Assembly (NCBI GenBank): GCA_964014735.1
Contig: CAXHBH010000003.1
Location: forward strand, 1 to 64,000
Direction: 5' to 3'
Source of the DNA: UBA7446 sp964014735
GTDB taxonomy: Bacteria > Bacteroidota > Bacteroidia > Flavobacteriales > Flavobacteriaceae
DNA length: 64,000 nucleotides
The position numbers were made by a program, and so were the translations under genes. This document shows, piece by piece, positions 25,611 through 33,890 of the stretch. How positions within the stretch are numbered: position 1 is the stretch's first letter; each line of letters starts with the position of its first letter. The notes beneath the pieces are model-generated. The model had not been told where the DNA came from, ran no database searches, and was given only the letters and a program-made list of their open reading frames with translations.

Positions 25611-27599
25611 ATGGAGTTTCAACTTGTTTCAGACTTTAAACCAACTGGTGATCAGCCCGAGGCCATTCGGCAATTGGCGCAAGGCCTTATATCTAGAGAT
25701 AAATTCCAAACCCTGTTGGGTGTTACAGGATCTGGAAAGACTTTTACAGTTGCCAATGTAATTGCAGAAACCCGTAGGCCTACGTTAGTTCTTGCACATA
25801 ACAAAACTCTAGCAGCACAGCTCTATTCTGAATTCAAACAATTCTTTCCCAACAATGCAGTGGAGTATTTTGTATCCTATTACGACTATTATCAACCTGA
25901 GGCCTATATACCTACTACGGGCACTTATATTGAAAAAGACTTGTCTATCAACGATGAAGTTGAGAAACTGCGTTTAAGTACCACCTCAGCACTGCTTTCT
26001 GGACGTAGAGATGTAATCGTGATTGCCTCCGTTTCTTGTTTATACGGAATTGGAAATCCCGTGGAATTCAAAAAGAATGTCATTTCCATTGAAATAGGTC
26101 TAGAAATTCCTAGAACAAAGTTTTTGCATCAATTGGTACAAAGCCTATATGCACGAACCACTGCCGACTTCTTGCATGGTAACTTTCGTGTTAACGGAGA
26201 TATTGTTGACGTTTTTCCAAGCTATGCGGACCATGCCTTTAAAATTCACTTTTTTGGAGATGAAATTGAAGCCATTGAAGTATTTGATCCACTAACGGGA
26301 AACATAAAAGAGAACTTCGACAAACTAACTATTTATCCAGCCAATATGTTTGCTACCTCGCCCGAGGTACTACAAAACGCAATTCATCAAATCCAAGACG
26401 ATTTAACGGCACAAGTGGACTACTTTAAAGAAATTGGTAAACACCTTGAAGCCAAACGACTGGAAGAGCGTACCAATTTTGATTTAGAAATGATTCGTGA
26501 ACTGGGTTATTGCTCTGGGATTGAAAACTACTCCCGCTATATAGATGGGCGTGCGCCAGGTACACGACCGTTCTGTTTACTAGACTACTTTCCAGATGAT
26601 TTTTTGATGGTGGTAGATGAAAGTCACGTGACCTTATCGCAAGTACACGCCATGTATGGCGGAGACAGAAGTCGAAAAGAGAACTTGGTTGAATTTGGTT
26701 TTCGATTGCCAGCTGCCATGGACAACAGACCGCTGAAATATGAAGAATTTGAACAGCTACAGCAACAAGTAATTTACGTGAGTGCTACGCCATCAGACTA
26801 TGAGCTGGAACAAACAGCGGGTGTCTATGTAGAGCAAGTCATTCGTCCAACAGGACTTCTTGATCCCATCATTGAAGTGCGCCCAAGCTTGAATCAAATT
26901 GATGATTTGGTTGAAGAAATTCAACAGCGTGCAGAAAAAGACGAGCGGGTATTGGTAACCACACTTACCAAACGCATGGCAGAAGAGTTGACCAAGTATT
27001 TGTCACGAATATCCATTCGCTGTCGTTATATTCACAGTGACATTGATACCCTTGAACGTGTAGAAATTATGCATGATTTACGCAAAGGACTTTTTGATGT
27101 TTTAATTGGTGTTAACCTATTGAGAGAAGGCCTAGACCTCCCTGAAGTGTCATTAGTTGCTATTTTAGACGCTGACAAAGAGGGTTTTCTGCGCTCAGCA
27201 CGTTCCCTTACCCAAACAGTAGGTCGTGCTGCGAGAAATCTAAATGGCATGGCCATAATGTATGCTGATAACGTCACCAGGAGCATGAAAAAAACAATTG
27301 ATGAAACCCAATATCGACGTGAAAAGCAAATGGCATATAATGACCGTCACAACATCACACCACAAGCGCTGAACAAGGCATTGGATGAAACTTTTGAAAG
27401 GAGTACAGTTGCGGATGATTATATCAAAAGAGAAGCCGCTGAACCCATTGAATATTTAACCAAAGACCAGCTAAAAGCGAGGGTACGTCAAAACCGTAAA
27501 AACATGGAAAAAGCCGCCATGGATATGGATTTTATCCAGGCAGCTCATTTTAGGGATGAGATTGAACGCATCCAAAACCAACTTAAAACATTGGCATAG
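25611..27599 (+). CDS. uvrB: Excinuclease ABC subunit B
   Basis: A 662-residue DNA helicase-like damage-verification subunit of nucleotide excision repair. Walker A is GVTGSGKT (37-44). The beta-hairpin that probes DNA is in YFVSYYDYYQPEAYIP. The DEAD-type motif is VVDESH, motif VI is QTVGRAARN, and the C-terminal UVR motif (about 620-662) binds UvrC. The length is standard. A terminator hairpin overlaps its stop codon. Confidence 0.98.
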   Translation: MEFQLVSDFKPTGDQPEAIRQLAQGLISRDKFQTLLGVTGSGKTFTVANVIAETRRPTLVLAHNKTLAAQLYSEFKQFFPNNAVEYFVSYYDYYQPEAYIPTTGTYIEKDLSINDEVEKLRLSTTSALLSGRRDVIVIASVSCLYGIGNPVEFKKNVISIEIGLEIPRTKFLHQLVQSLYARTTADFLHGNFRVNGDIVDVFPSYADHAFKIHFFGDEIEAIEVFDPLTGNIKENFDKLTIYPANMFATSPEVLQNAIHQIQDDLTAQVDYFKEIGKHLEAKRLEERTNFDLEMIRELGYCSGIENYSRYIDGRAPGTRPFCLLDYFPDDFLMVVDESHVTLSQVHAMYGGDRSRKENLVEFGFRLPAAMDNRPLKYEEFEQLQQQVIYVSATPSDYELEQTAGVYVEQVIRPTGLLDPIIEVRPSLNQIDDLVEEIQQRAEKDERVLVTTLTKRMAEELTKYLSRISIRCRYIHSDIDTLERVEIMHDLRKGLFDVLIGVNLLREGLDLPEVSLVAILDADKEGFLRSARSLTQTVGRAARNLNGMAIMYADNVTRSMKKTIDETQYRREKQMAYNDRHNITPQALNKALDETFERSTVADDYIKREAAEPIEYLTKDQLKARVRQNRKNMEKAAMDMDFIQAAHFRDEIERIQNQLKTLA

Positions 27600-27622
27600 C
27601 TGTCAAACAGCTTATTTTATTT
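27598..27622 (+). terminator. Intrinsic terminator overlapping the uvrB stop
   Basis: AGCTGT-CAA-ACAGCT (27598-27612), a 6-bp perfect stem with a 3-base loop, followed by TATTTTATTT. The stem uses the TAG of uvrB, and the tail runs into the convergent hsp20 stop. Confidence 0.6.
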
Positions 27623-28040
27623 CAATTTGTTTTTTGGGTTCTTGAATGGCCTCCTCACGCTTGGGCATGTTAATGGTCAAAATACCATTGTCATACTTCG
27701 CTTTGATATGTACAGTGTCTACTGTTTCTGGCAGTCTAAAACTGCGTTGAAAATTATCATAACGGAATTCACGTATTGTGTATTGTTCCGAGATAGATGC
27801 ATCCTCATGTTTGGATTCGCTTGAAACCGTTAACACATCATCGTCTAACTCCACATTAAAGTCCTTACGGGTTTTACCGGGAGCAGCCAATGCCAATTCA
27901 AAGTTTGTATCCGTTTCTGATATATTCACGGAAGGAACATGAGAGCGGCTAGACAATGCTGAAAATGGCGTATCGTTGCCAAAAACCTCATCTAATAAAG
28001 ATGGAAATAATGGATTTGATATTCTTCGTATTAAATTCAT
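27612..28040 (-). CDS. Hsp20/alpha-crystallin small heat-shock chaperone
   Basis: A 142-residue ATP-independent holdase. The alpha-crystallin domain runs from about residue 38 to 132 (VNISETDTNFELALAAPG to the GILTINMPKRE strand). The C-terminal I-x-I-type anchor is represented by KKQIEIK. The single gene is preceded by an unusual control region: two 13-bp palindromes and a -24/-12 element instead of the common TAnnTTTG box. The same architecture stands upstream of htpG. Confidence 0.95.
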   Translation of the reverse strand: MNLIRRISNPLFPSLLDEVFGNDTPFSALSSRSHVPSVNISETDTNFELALAAPGKTRKDFNVELDDDVLTVSSESKHEDASISEQYTIREFRYDNFQRSFRLPETVDTVHIKAKYDNGILTINMPKREEAIQEPKKQIEIK

Positions 28041-28074
28041 GATGTTAAGTTTTTAAATTATACACCTAACACAA

Positions 28075-28091
28075 GGCAATTTACATACCAA
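28075..28091 (-). promoter_or_regulatory. -24/-12 sigma-54-like promoter of hsp20
   Basis: On the minus strand TTGGTATGTAAATTGCC places GG and GC exactly ten bases apart, the sigma-54 hallmark, with a good match to TTGGCAC-N5-TTGCW. The predicted start lies about 25 bases before the ATG at 28040. Confidence 0.6.
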
Positions 28092-28102
28092 TTAAATTAA
28101 AA

Positions 28103-28115
28103 TGACATTATGTCG
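28103..28115. promoter_or_regulatory. Proximal 13-bp palindrome upstream of hsp20
   Basis: On the minus strand CGACATAATGTCA, near-perfect dyad symmetry. It ends exactly 11 bases before the TTGG of the -24 element. Confidence 0.6.
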
Positions 28116-28134
28116 CTAATTGACGTTCAAAAAC

Positions 28135-28147
28135 TGACATTTTGTCA
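28135..28147. promoter_or_regulatory. Distal 13-bp palindrome upstream of hsp20
   Basis: TGACAAAATGTCA on the minus strand, perfect TGACA/TGTCA symmetry. Its centre is 32 bp from that of the proximal palindrome, about three helical turns, so both sites face the same side of the DNA. It lies four bases behind the sucC stop codon. Confidence 0.6.
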
Positions 28148-28151
28148 ATTA

Positions 28152-29342
28152 TCAGAGTACTTCCTGTACTTTATCGGCTGCTTCTTGGAACAAAATGGCG
28201 CTCTGCACTTCCAAACCAGAGTCGTCAATAAGCTGTTTTGCGATGTCTGCATTTGTTCCTTGCAAACGCACTATAATGGGTACTTGAATAGCATCACCCA
28301 TGTTCTTGCAGGCATCAACAATCCCTTGCGCCACACGATCGCAACGCACAATACCTCCAAAGATATTGACCAAAATAGCCTTTACCTTGGGGTCTTGCAA
28401 AATGATACGGAAAGCAGCCTCTACGCGAGCAGCATCGGCAGTACCTCCAACATCAAGAAAGTTGGCAGGATCACCACCTGCTTGTTTGATTAAATCCATG
28501 GTTGCCATGGCCAATCCAGCACCGTTTACCATACAACCTACATTGCCGTCTAACTGAACGTAGTTAAGTCCCGCTTCACGCGCTGCCACATCAGTTGGAT
28601 TTTCTTCGCGGATATCGCGCATTGCGGCAAAATCAGGATGACGGAACAGGGCATTTTCATCTAGGGTTACTTTAGCGTCAACAGCAATAATCTTATCGTC
28701 TGAGGTTTTTAATACCGGATTGATTTCAAATAAGGCGGCATCTGCACCCACATAAGCCTTGTATAAGGCAGATACAAAATTTACCATGCCTTTAAAGGCA
28801 AGACCCGAAAGCCCAAGGTTAAAAGCTACCTTACGCGCCTGAAAAGGTAACAAGCCCACGGTTGGGTTAATTTCTTCTGTGAAAATAAGCTCTGGTGTTT
28901 CTTCAGCTACTTTTTCGATATCCATTCCGCCTTCTGTAGAATACATAATCATGTTGCGCCCAGTGGTGCGATTGAGCAATACCGAAATATAGATTTCTTC
29001 GGGCTCCGAGTCGCCCGGGTAATAAACGTCTTCAGCGACCAACACTTGGTGTACTTTCTTTCCTTCAGCTGTGGTTTGTGGCGTTACCAACTGCATACCA
29101 ATAATTTCTTCCGAGATACGCGCTACTTCTTCCAAAGACTTGGCAAGCTTCACGCCACCTCCTTTTCCGCGACCACCGGCATGCACCTGTGCTTTAATCA
29201 CATGCCAACCAGTCCCCGTCTCATCTGTTAATTGCCTTGCCGCAGCCGTTGCCTCTTCTGGGGTAGTGGCAACAATTCCGCGCTGTACGCCTACGCCAAA
29301 CTTGGCTAAAATTTCTTTTCCTTGGTATTCGTGTACGTTCAT
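28152..29342 (-). CDS. sucC: Succinyl-CoA synthetase (ADP-forming) beta subunit
   Basis: A 396-residue TCA-cycle enzyme subunit that binds ADP or GDP and succinate. The N-terminal ATP-grasp domain begins MNVHEYQGKEILAKFGV and contains the glycine-rich GGRGKGGGVKLA loop. The C-terminal ligase-CoA domain has FLDVGGTADAARVEAAF and VNIFGGIVRCDRVAQGI. The alpha subunit gene sucD is not adjacent. It is monocistronic here, divergent from lysA across a palindrome-bearing gap. Confidence 0.97.
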   Translation of the reverse strand: MNVHEYQGKEILAKFGVGVQRGIVATTPEEATAAARQLTDETGTGWHVIKAQVHAGGRGKGGGVKLAKSLEEVARISEEIIGMQLVTPQTTAEGKKVHQVLVAEDVYYPGDSEPEEIYISVLLNRTTGRNMIMYSTEGGMDIEKVAEETPELIFTEEINPTVGLLPFQARKVAFNLGLSGLAFKGMVNFVSALYKAYVGADAALFEINPVLKTSDDKIIAVDAKVTLDENALFRHPDFAAMRDIREENPTDVAAREAGLNYVQLDGNVGCMVNGAGLAMATMDLIKQAGGDPANFLDVGGTADAARVEAAFRIILQDPKVKAILVNIFGGIVRCDRVAQGIVDACKNMGDAIQVPIIVRLQGTNADIAKQLIDDSGLEVQSAILFQEAADKVQEVL

Positions 29343-29361
29343 GGGTGTAAATTATTCGATA

Positions 29362-29369
29362 CAAAAATA
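29362..29369 (-). promoter_or_regulatory. -7 box for sucC
   Basis: TATTTTTG on the minus strand, a perfect TAnnTTTG match 19 bases before the sucC ATG. Confidence 0.55.
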
Positions 29370-29412
29370 GACAATCAATCGAGCTTATGAACACCATAAC
29401 ACAAAACTTGTT

Positions 29413-29428
29413 TGTTATAATTATAACA
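29413..29428. promoter_or_regulatory. 16-bp perfect palindrome between sucC and lysA
   Basis: TGTTATAATTATAACA reads the same on both strands without a mismatch. It lies between the two divergent -7 boxes, upstream of each promoter. It is a candidate operator for a dimeric regulator; an AT-rich chance palindrome is the alternative. Confidence 0.45.
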
Positions 29429-29485
29429 TCTTGTTTTATTTTTAATATATTTTGATTTTTACCTCTTAAAAACGCCTTAAAAACT

Positions 29486-29493
29486 TACATTTG
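29486..29493 (+). promoter_or_regulatory. -7 box for lysA
   Basis: TACATTTG matches TAnnTTTG and lies 15 bases before the ATG at 29509. It overlaps a TTG (29491) that would otherwise be a possible start codon, which argues for the later ATG. Confidence 0.6.
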
Positions 29494-29508
29494 CGCAAAA
29501 CTTATGCG

Positions 29509-30729
29509 ATGCAGCGAGGAGATTTAGTACATATAATTAAAACACATGGTAGTCCAATTTATGTATATGACGCCCATGCCATGGAAGCGCAATACAGCAG
29601 GCTGACCAATGCTTTTAGCGCAGTGCCCCAACTACGCATTAACTATGCTGTGAAGGCGCTTTCGAACCTCAGCGTACTTAAATGGATGCATCACTTGGGC
29701 GCAGGACTGGATACCGTATCTATTCAGGAAGTTCAACTTGGCTTAGAGGCAGGTGTACCTGCTAAAGAAATCATCTTTACCCCCAATGGCGTTTCTCTAT
29801 CCGAAATAGAAGAAGTAGCGACCCTTGGCGTACAAATCAACATAGACAATCTTTCTGTTTTAGAGCAGTTTGGTACTGCCCATCCAACTGTACCGGTATG
29901 CATTCGCATCAATCCGCACATCATGGCGGGTGGTAATGCCAACATCTCTGTGGGGCATATCGACTCTAAGTTTGGGATTAGCATTCACCAAATGCCACAC
30001 GTTTTGCGAATTGTAGAAAACACAGGCATGAACATTAATGGAGTGCACATGCATACCGGAAGTGATATTTTGGATATTGATGTATTCCTGCACGCTGCCG
30101 AAATCCTTTTTGACACAGCACGCCAATTTACGGATTTGGAATTTTTGGACTTTGGTAGTGGGTTTAAAGTACCCTACGAGCCAGGTGATAACGAAACCAA
30201 CATAGAGGAACTTGGCGAAAAACTGAGTGTCCGTTTTAATGACTTTTGCAAAGACTACGGCAAAGAACTAGTATTGGCCTTTGAGCCAGGCAAATTTTTG
30301 GTATCACAAGCAGGTTATTTCCTAACGTCTGTCAATTCGGTTAAGCAGACCACCTCAACGGTATTTGCACAGGTAAACAGTGGTTTTAACCACTTGATAC
30401 GCCCCATGCTCTATGGCGCGAAGCACCGTATTGAAAACATCTCCAACCCAGATGGCAGGGAACGTTTTTACTCTGTAGTGGGTTATATCTGCGAGACAGA
30501 TACTTTTGCCAACAACCGCAAGATTGCGGAAATCAGCGAGGGGGACGTATTGTGTTTCCACAATGCCGGCGCCTATTGCTATACCATGGCAAGTAACTAC
30601 AACTCTCGCTACCGCCCAGCCGAAGTACTATGGCACAATGGCAAAGCACATTTGATACGCCAAGCGGAAAGCTTTGACGATTTGGTTAAAAACCAAGTGA
30701 TGATGGCTTTTGATACGGTTGAGGTATAG
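29509..30729 (+). CDS. lysA: Diaminopimelate decarboxylase
   Basis: A 406-residue PLP enzyme of fold type III that converts meso-diaminopimelate to lysine, the last step of the pathway. Lys49 in INYAVKALSN forms the PLP aldimine. HMHTGSDI holds the His of the barrel, LDFGSGFKVPYEPGD the glycine loop, and CETDTFAN the Cys-Glu pair supplied across the dimer. The ATG at 29509 was preferred to an in-frame TTG at 29491. It is one pathway with dapD at 15.8 kb. Confidence 0.95.
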   Translation: MQRGDLVHIIKTHGSPIYVYDAHAMEAQYSRLTNAFSAVPQLRINYAVKALSNLSVLKWMHHLGAGLDTVSIQEVQLGLEAGVPAKEIIFTPNGVSLSEIEEVATLGVQINIDNLSVLEQFGTAHPTVPVCIRINPHIMAGGNANISVGHIDSKFGISIHQMPHVLRIVENTGMNINGVHMHTGSDILDIDVFLHAAEILFDTARQFTDLEFLDFGSGFKVPYEPGDNETNIEELGEKLSVRFNDFCKDYGKELVLAFEPGKFLVSQAGYFLTSVNSVKQTTSTVFAQVNSGFNHLIRPMLYGAKHRIENISNPDGRERFYSVVGYICETDTFANNRKIAEISEGDVLCFHNAGAYCYTMASNYNSRYRPAEVLWHNGKAHLIRQAESFDDLVKNQVMMAFDTVEV

Positions 30730-30875
30730 CTCACTTCGACAAAGCCTTCCCATCTATCGATAAATAAATTCGCGTCTACTTTGGAAATTCTTACGGAATT
30801 TCTAATAGATCTTTTCTAATTTACCTTACTAAAACAACCCATATACAAACACGTTGAACTACATTCAGCTAACCC
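30730..30875. other. Intergenic gap with a weak hairpin between converging lysA and mnmA
   Basis: GAAATTC (30784-30790) and GAATTTC (30796-30802) form a 7-bp perfect stem over a 5-base loop. It is followed by an interrupted T-rich stretch, so a weak terminator is possible. Nothing else is recognisable here. Confidence 0.35.
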
Positions 30876-32039
30876 CTACCCAATCACCCCAGAGCCTATA
30901 AGCTCATCGTCTAGGTACCAAGCGGCAAACTGCCCAGCGGCAATCGCTGATTGGGGCGTATCAAAAACCAAGTACATCCCAGCTGCTGTTGGGTGCAGCG
31001 TAGCAGCCGCCAAAGGCTGTCTGTAACGTATACGCGCCTGTACTCTTATTGGCTGGTCAGTTTTTAAGTCAGGGCGTATCCAGTGTATTTCTGCTTGGTC
31101 TATCCACAAGGCAGCTCGGTATAAGCCTGGGTGGTCTTTGCCCTCCCCCACGTAAATGATATTTTTTTGCACATCCGTTGCCAATACAAACAACGGTTCT
31201 TTGGTACCCCCAACCGCCAAGCCCTTGCGCTGGCCAACCGTAAAAAAATGTGCGCCATTGTGTGTGCCTACAACTTTACCATCTTCGGCAGTGTAGGCAA
31301 ACTTGTTCGCCAAGCCCTTCGGGCTGTTATCTGGGGATTTGTGATACATGGGGTGCGTATCGGCAACCTGTATAATAACGCCTTTTTTAACTGCTAGTTT
31401 TTGCTGTAAAAAATCAGGCAAACTCACTTTCCCCACAAAGCACAAGCCTTGGGAATCACGCTTTTCAGCAGTTACTAGTCCTTGTTCGGCAGCAATTTTA
31501 CGCACTTCGCTTTTTTGAAGCCCTCCAATGGGAAACAGCGTTTTTGTAAGTTGCGCTTGATTCAGTTGACATAGAAAATACGACTGATCCTTATTTGCAT
31601 CTGCGCCTGCAAGTAGGCGTTGCGTGGTTGAAGTAGAAAGCGTATCCTTTTGACAATAATGCCCCGTAGCAACATAGTCTGCACCCAGCGAAAGGGCAAT
31701 GTCTAAAAAAACATCAAACTTGATTTCACGATTGCAAAGCACATCTGGATTTGGTGTGCGCCCGCGTTGGTATTCGGCAAACATATAATCCACAATACGT
31801 TCCTTGTACTGTTCGCTTAAATCAACGGCCTGAAAAGGAATACCGAGTTTTTCAGCCACTAACATGGCATCGTTGCTGTCTTCCATCCAAGGGCACTCGT
31901 CAGAAATGGTCACCGAGTCATCGTGCCAGTTTTTCATAAACAATCCGATAACCTCATATCCTTGCTGCTGCAGCAAATAGGCAGAAACACTAGAATCTAC
32001 ACCACCAGAAAGTCCAACAATGACACGTTTTTTTTGCAT
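30876..32039 (-). CDS. mnmA: tRNA-specific 2-thiouridylase
   Basis: A 387-residue enzyme that adds sulfur to U34 of Lys, Glu and Gln tRNAs. The PP-loop ATP site is SGGVDSS at 11-17. The two catalytic cysteines are Cys102 in PDVLCNREIKF and Cys200 in SQGLCFVGK, and both are present. The C-terminal beta-barrel domain is complete. A -7 box only four bases upstream suggests a leaderless message. Confidence 0.97.
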   Translation of the reverse strand: MQKKRVIVGLSGGVDSSVSAYLLQQQGYEVIGLFMKNWHDDSVTISDECPWMEDSNDAMLVAEKLGIPFQAVDLSEQYKERIVDYMFAEYQRGRTPNPDVLCNREIKFDVFLDIALSLGADYVATGHYCQKDTLSTSTTQRLLAGADANKDQSYFLCQLNQAQLTKTLFPIGGLQKSEVRKIAAEQGLVTAEKRDSQGLCFVGKVSLPDFLQQKLAVKKGVIIQVADTHPMYHKSPDNSPKGLANKFAYTAEDGKVVGTHNGAHFFTVGQRKGLAVGGTKEPLFVLATDVQKNIIYVGEGKDHPGLYRAALWIDQAEIHWIRPDLKTDQPIRVQARIRYRQPLAAATLHPTAAGMYLVFDTPQSAIAAGQFAAWYLDDELIGSGVIG

Positions 32040-32043
32040 GACA

Positions 32044-32051
32044 CAAAGGTA
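32044..32051 (-). promoter_or_regulatory. -7 box four bases before mnmA
   Basis: TACCTTTG then TGTC then ATG on the minus strand; leaderless-type spacing. Confidence 0.55.
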
Positions 32052-32095
32052 AGTAGGATATATGAGTTAGTTAGGGAGTTACACCCCAGAATCTC

Positions 32096-33889
32096 TTATC
32101 TGAGCTTTTTTTGACGCTCTGCTTCTTCCATCAATTCAGCCATTTTACGCTGAAAGCGGTTTTGTTTCTTGGGCTTCTTTTTATTTTCCTCAATCTGCGC
32201 ATGGATTTTATCCTGATCAATAATGACGTTTTTAATCACCAACATGATACCAATCATTAAAACGTTGGAAACAAAATAGTATAAACTAAAACCACTTGCA
32301 TAATTGTTAAAGAAAAACAACATCATCACAGGCATCAAATACATGATATATTTCATGTTGGGCATACCAGGCTGTGAGGGTTGCATTTGCTGTCCTGCTG
32401 TCATTTGGGTGTAAAAGAATATCGCCACCGATGCCAAGAGTGGGAACAAGCTAACGTGATCACCATAGAATGGGATACTAAACGGAAGTGCTGCAACCAT
32501 ATCATAGGACGATAAATCTTCTGCCCATAAAAACGACTTACCACGCATTTCGTATGCAATGGGAAAGAAGTAGAATAAGGCAAAGAAAACCGGCATTTGA
32601 ATCAACGCAGGTATACAACCTGCCATTGGGCTAGCCCCAGCTTTGTTGTACAACTTCATGGTTTCTTGCTGACGTTTGCTTGCGTCATTTTTATATTTTT
32701 CATTTAATGCGGTTATTTCTGGTCGAAGTACCCGCATTTTGGCTTGAGACACATAAGACTTGTAAAGCACAGGCGAAAGCACCAAGCGTACAATAATGGT
32801 CAATAAAATAATGGCAATCCCTTGCGGAACAATACTCGAAAGCAAACTAAACAACGGATAAAATACGGAACGATTTATCCAGCCGATAAGCCCCCAGCCA
32901 AAAGAAATACTTTCATAAAGGGATTCGTCATAGGTTTTTAACACCTCATAATCGGTAGGCCCCATATACCAATCAAAATTGGCTTGAAAGCGATTGCGTT
33001 CATACGGCAATGTAGTTTTCGTTGTAAACGCCTTAAGAAATTCCGACTCCTCTTCTTCCTCTTCAGTAATGGAAGCTGATGTAACCGTAGCTACTTCAAA
33101 TGGGTTTTCTGGGATAAGAATACTACTGAAAAAATGCTGACGATAAGATACCCACCCTACATTTTTCAGGTCTTCATCGTCGTCACCTGCAGCAGAAAGG
33201 GTACTGTACTTTTCGGATTTGTGGTTATAGGCAAGCTGCGTATAACGGTTTTCGTACTGGGCACTTTTCGCATGACGGAAACCATCCATATGCCATGAGA
33301 AGGCAGCAGGAATGGAGGGATCCAGAGCACCTTCTATGCCTTCAGCAATAACTTCGAAACCAAAGCGGTAACCGTTTTTGGGTAAGATATATACTAGCTC
33401 TATAAATCCGTCTGTATCGAGCGGTGCGCGTAATCGCAATTCTTGTCCATCTGCTGTATTGCTTAATGAGTGAGTAAACATCATAAATTTTGTCTGAAAC
33501 AACTGTCCCGAAACAGTTGTAAAAGCAATATTTAAGGAGTTGTTATCATTGCTAATCAAATACAATGGTTCGTCTTGGTAATTGACCAAATCCTTTAGTG
33601 CTACATCTGTCATCACACCTCCTTTAGTAGAAATACCAATGGAGAGCACATCATTTTGAAGGCTAAGGGTGTCGGCAACAACACTGACCGTTTCCAATTC
33701 TAACAATGCTTCTTTTTCGGCCATATTTGTAGCAATGGTCTCTACAAGATTTTGTTGTTCCACTTCTAATGCAGGGGTTTCTGTCGTTTCCAAATCTGGA
33801 ACAGGTTGGGTGGACATCATCCAAGTGAATATGCCAAAAATAAGTACCATTCCTATGATTTGAAAAGGGTCTATTCGCCGATCTTCCAT
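32096..33889 (-). CDS. yidC: Membrane protein insertase YidC
   Basis: A 597-residue Oxa1/YidC/Alb3-family insertase that places proteins in the cytoplasmic membrane, alone or with SecYEG. It has an N-terminal membrane anchor (about 9-25), a large periplasmic beta-sandwich domain (about 60-350), then the conserved five-helix core with VRLVLSPVLYKSYVSQAKM and the coiled basic C-tail (KKPKKQNRFQRKMAEL) that contacts the ribosome. It follows pyrG with a single-base gap, so the two genes are cotranscribed. Confidence 0.97.
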   Translation of the reverse strand: MEDRRIDPFQIIGMVLIFGIFTWMMSTQPVPDLETTETPALEVEQQNLVETIATNMAEKEALLELETVSVVADTLSLQNDVLSIGISTKGGVMTDVALKDLVNYQDEPLYLISNDNNSLNIAFTTVSGQLFQTKFMMFTHSLSNTADGQELRLRAPLDTDGFIELVYILPKNGYRFGFEVIAEGIEGALDPSIPAAFSWHMDGFRHAKSAQYENRYTQLAYNHKSEKYSTLSAAGDDDEDLKNVGWVSYRQHFFSSILIPENPFEVATVTSASITEEEEEESEFLKAFTTKTTLPYERNRFQANFDWYMGPTDYEVLKTYDESLYESISFGWGLIGWINRSVFYPLFSLLSSIVPQGIAIILLTIIVRLVLSPVLYKSYVSQAKMRVLRPEITALNEKYKNDASKRQQETMKLYNKAGASPMAGCIPALIQMPVFFALFYFFPIAYEMRGKSFLWAEDLSSYDMVAALPFSIPFYGDHVSLFPLLASVAIFFYTQMTAGQQMQPSQPGMPNMKYIMYLMPVMMLFFFNNYASGFSLYYFVSNVLMIGIMLVIKNVIIDQDKIHAQIEENKKKPKKQNRFQRKMAELMEEAERQKKLR

Positions 33890-33890
33890 T

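Noticed and set aside
28041..28151. CIRCE-type heat-shock operator (TTAGCACTC-N9-GAGTGCTAA)
   Set aside because: No such sequence is present before hsp20 or htpG; the dyads here are TGACA/TGTCA.
28110..28493. 127-residue plus-strand open frame opposite the end of sucC
   Set aside because: It is antisense to a strongly conserved gene, has no family resemblance, and its start lies in the hsp20 palindrome region.
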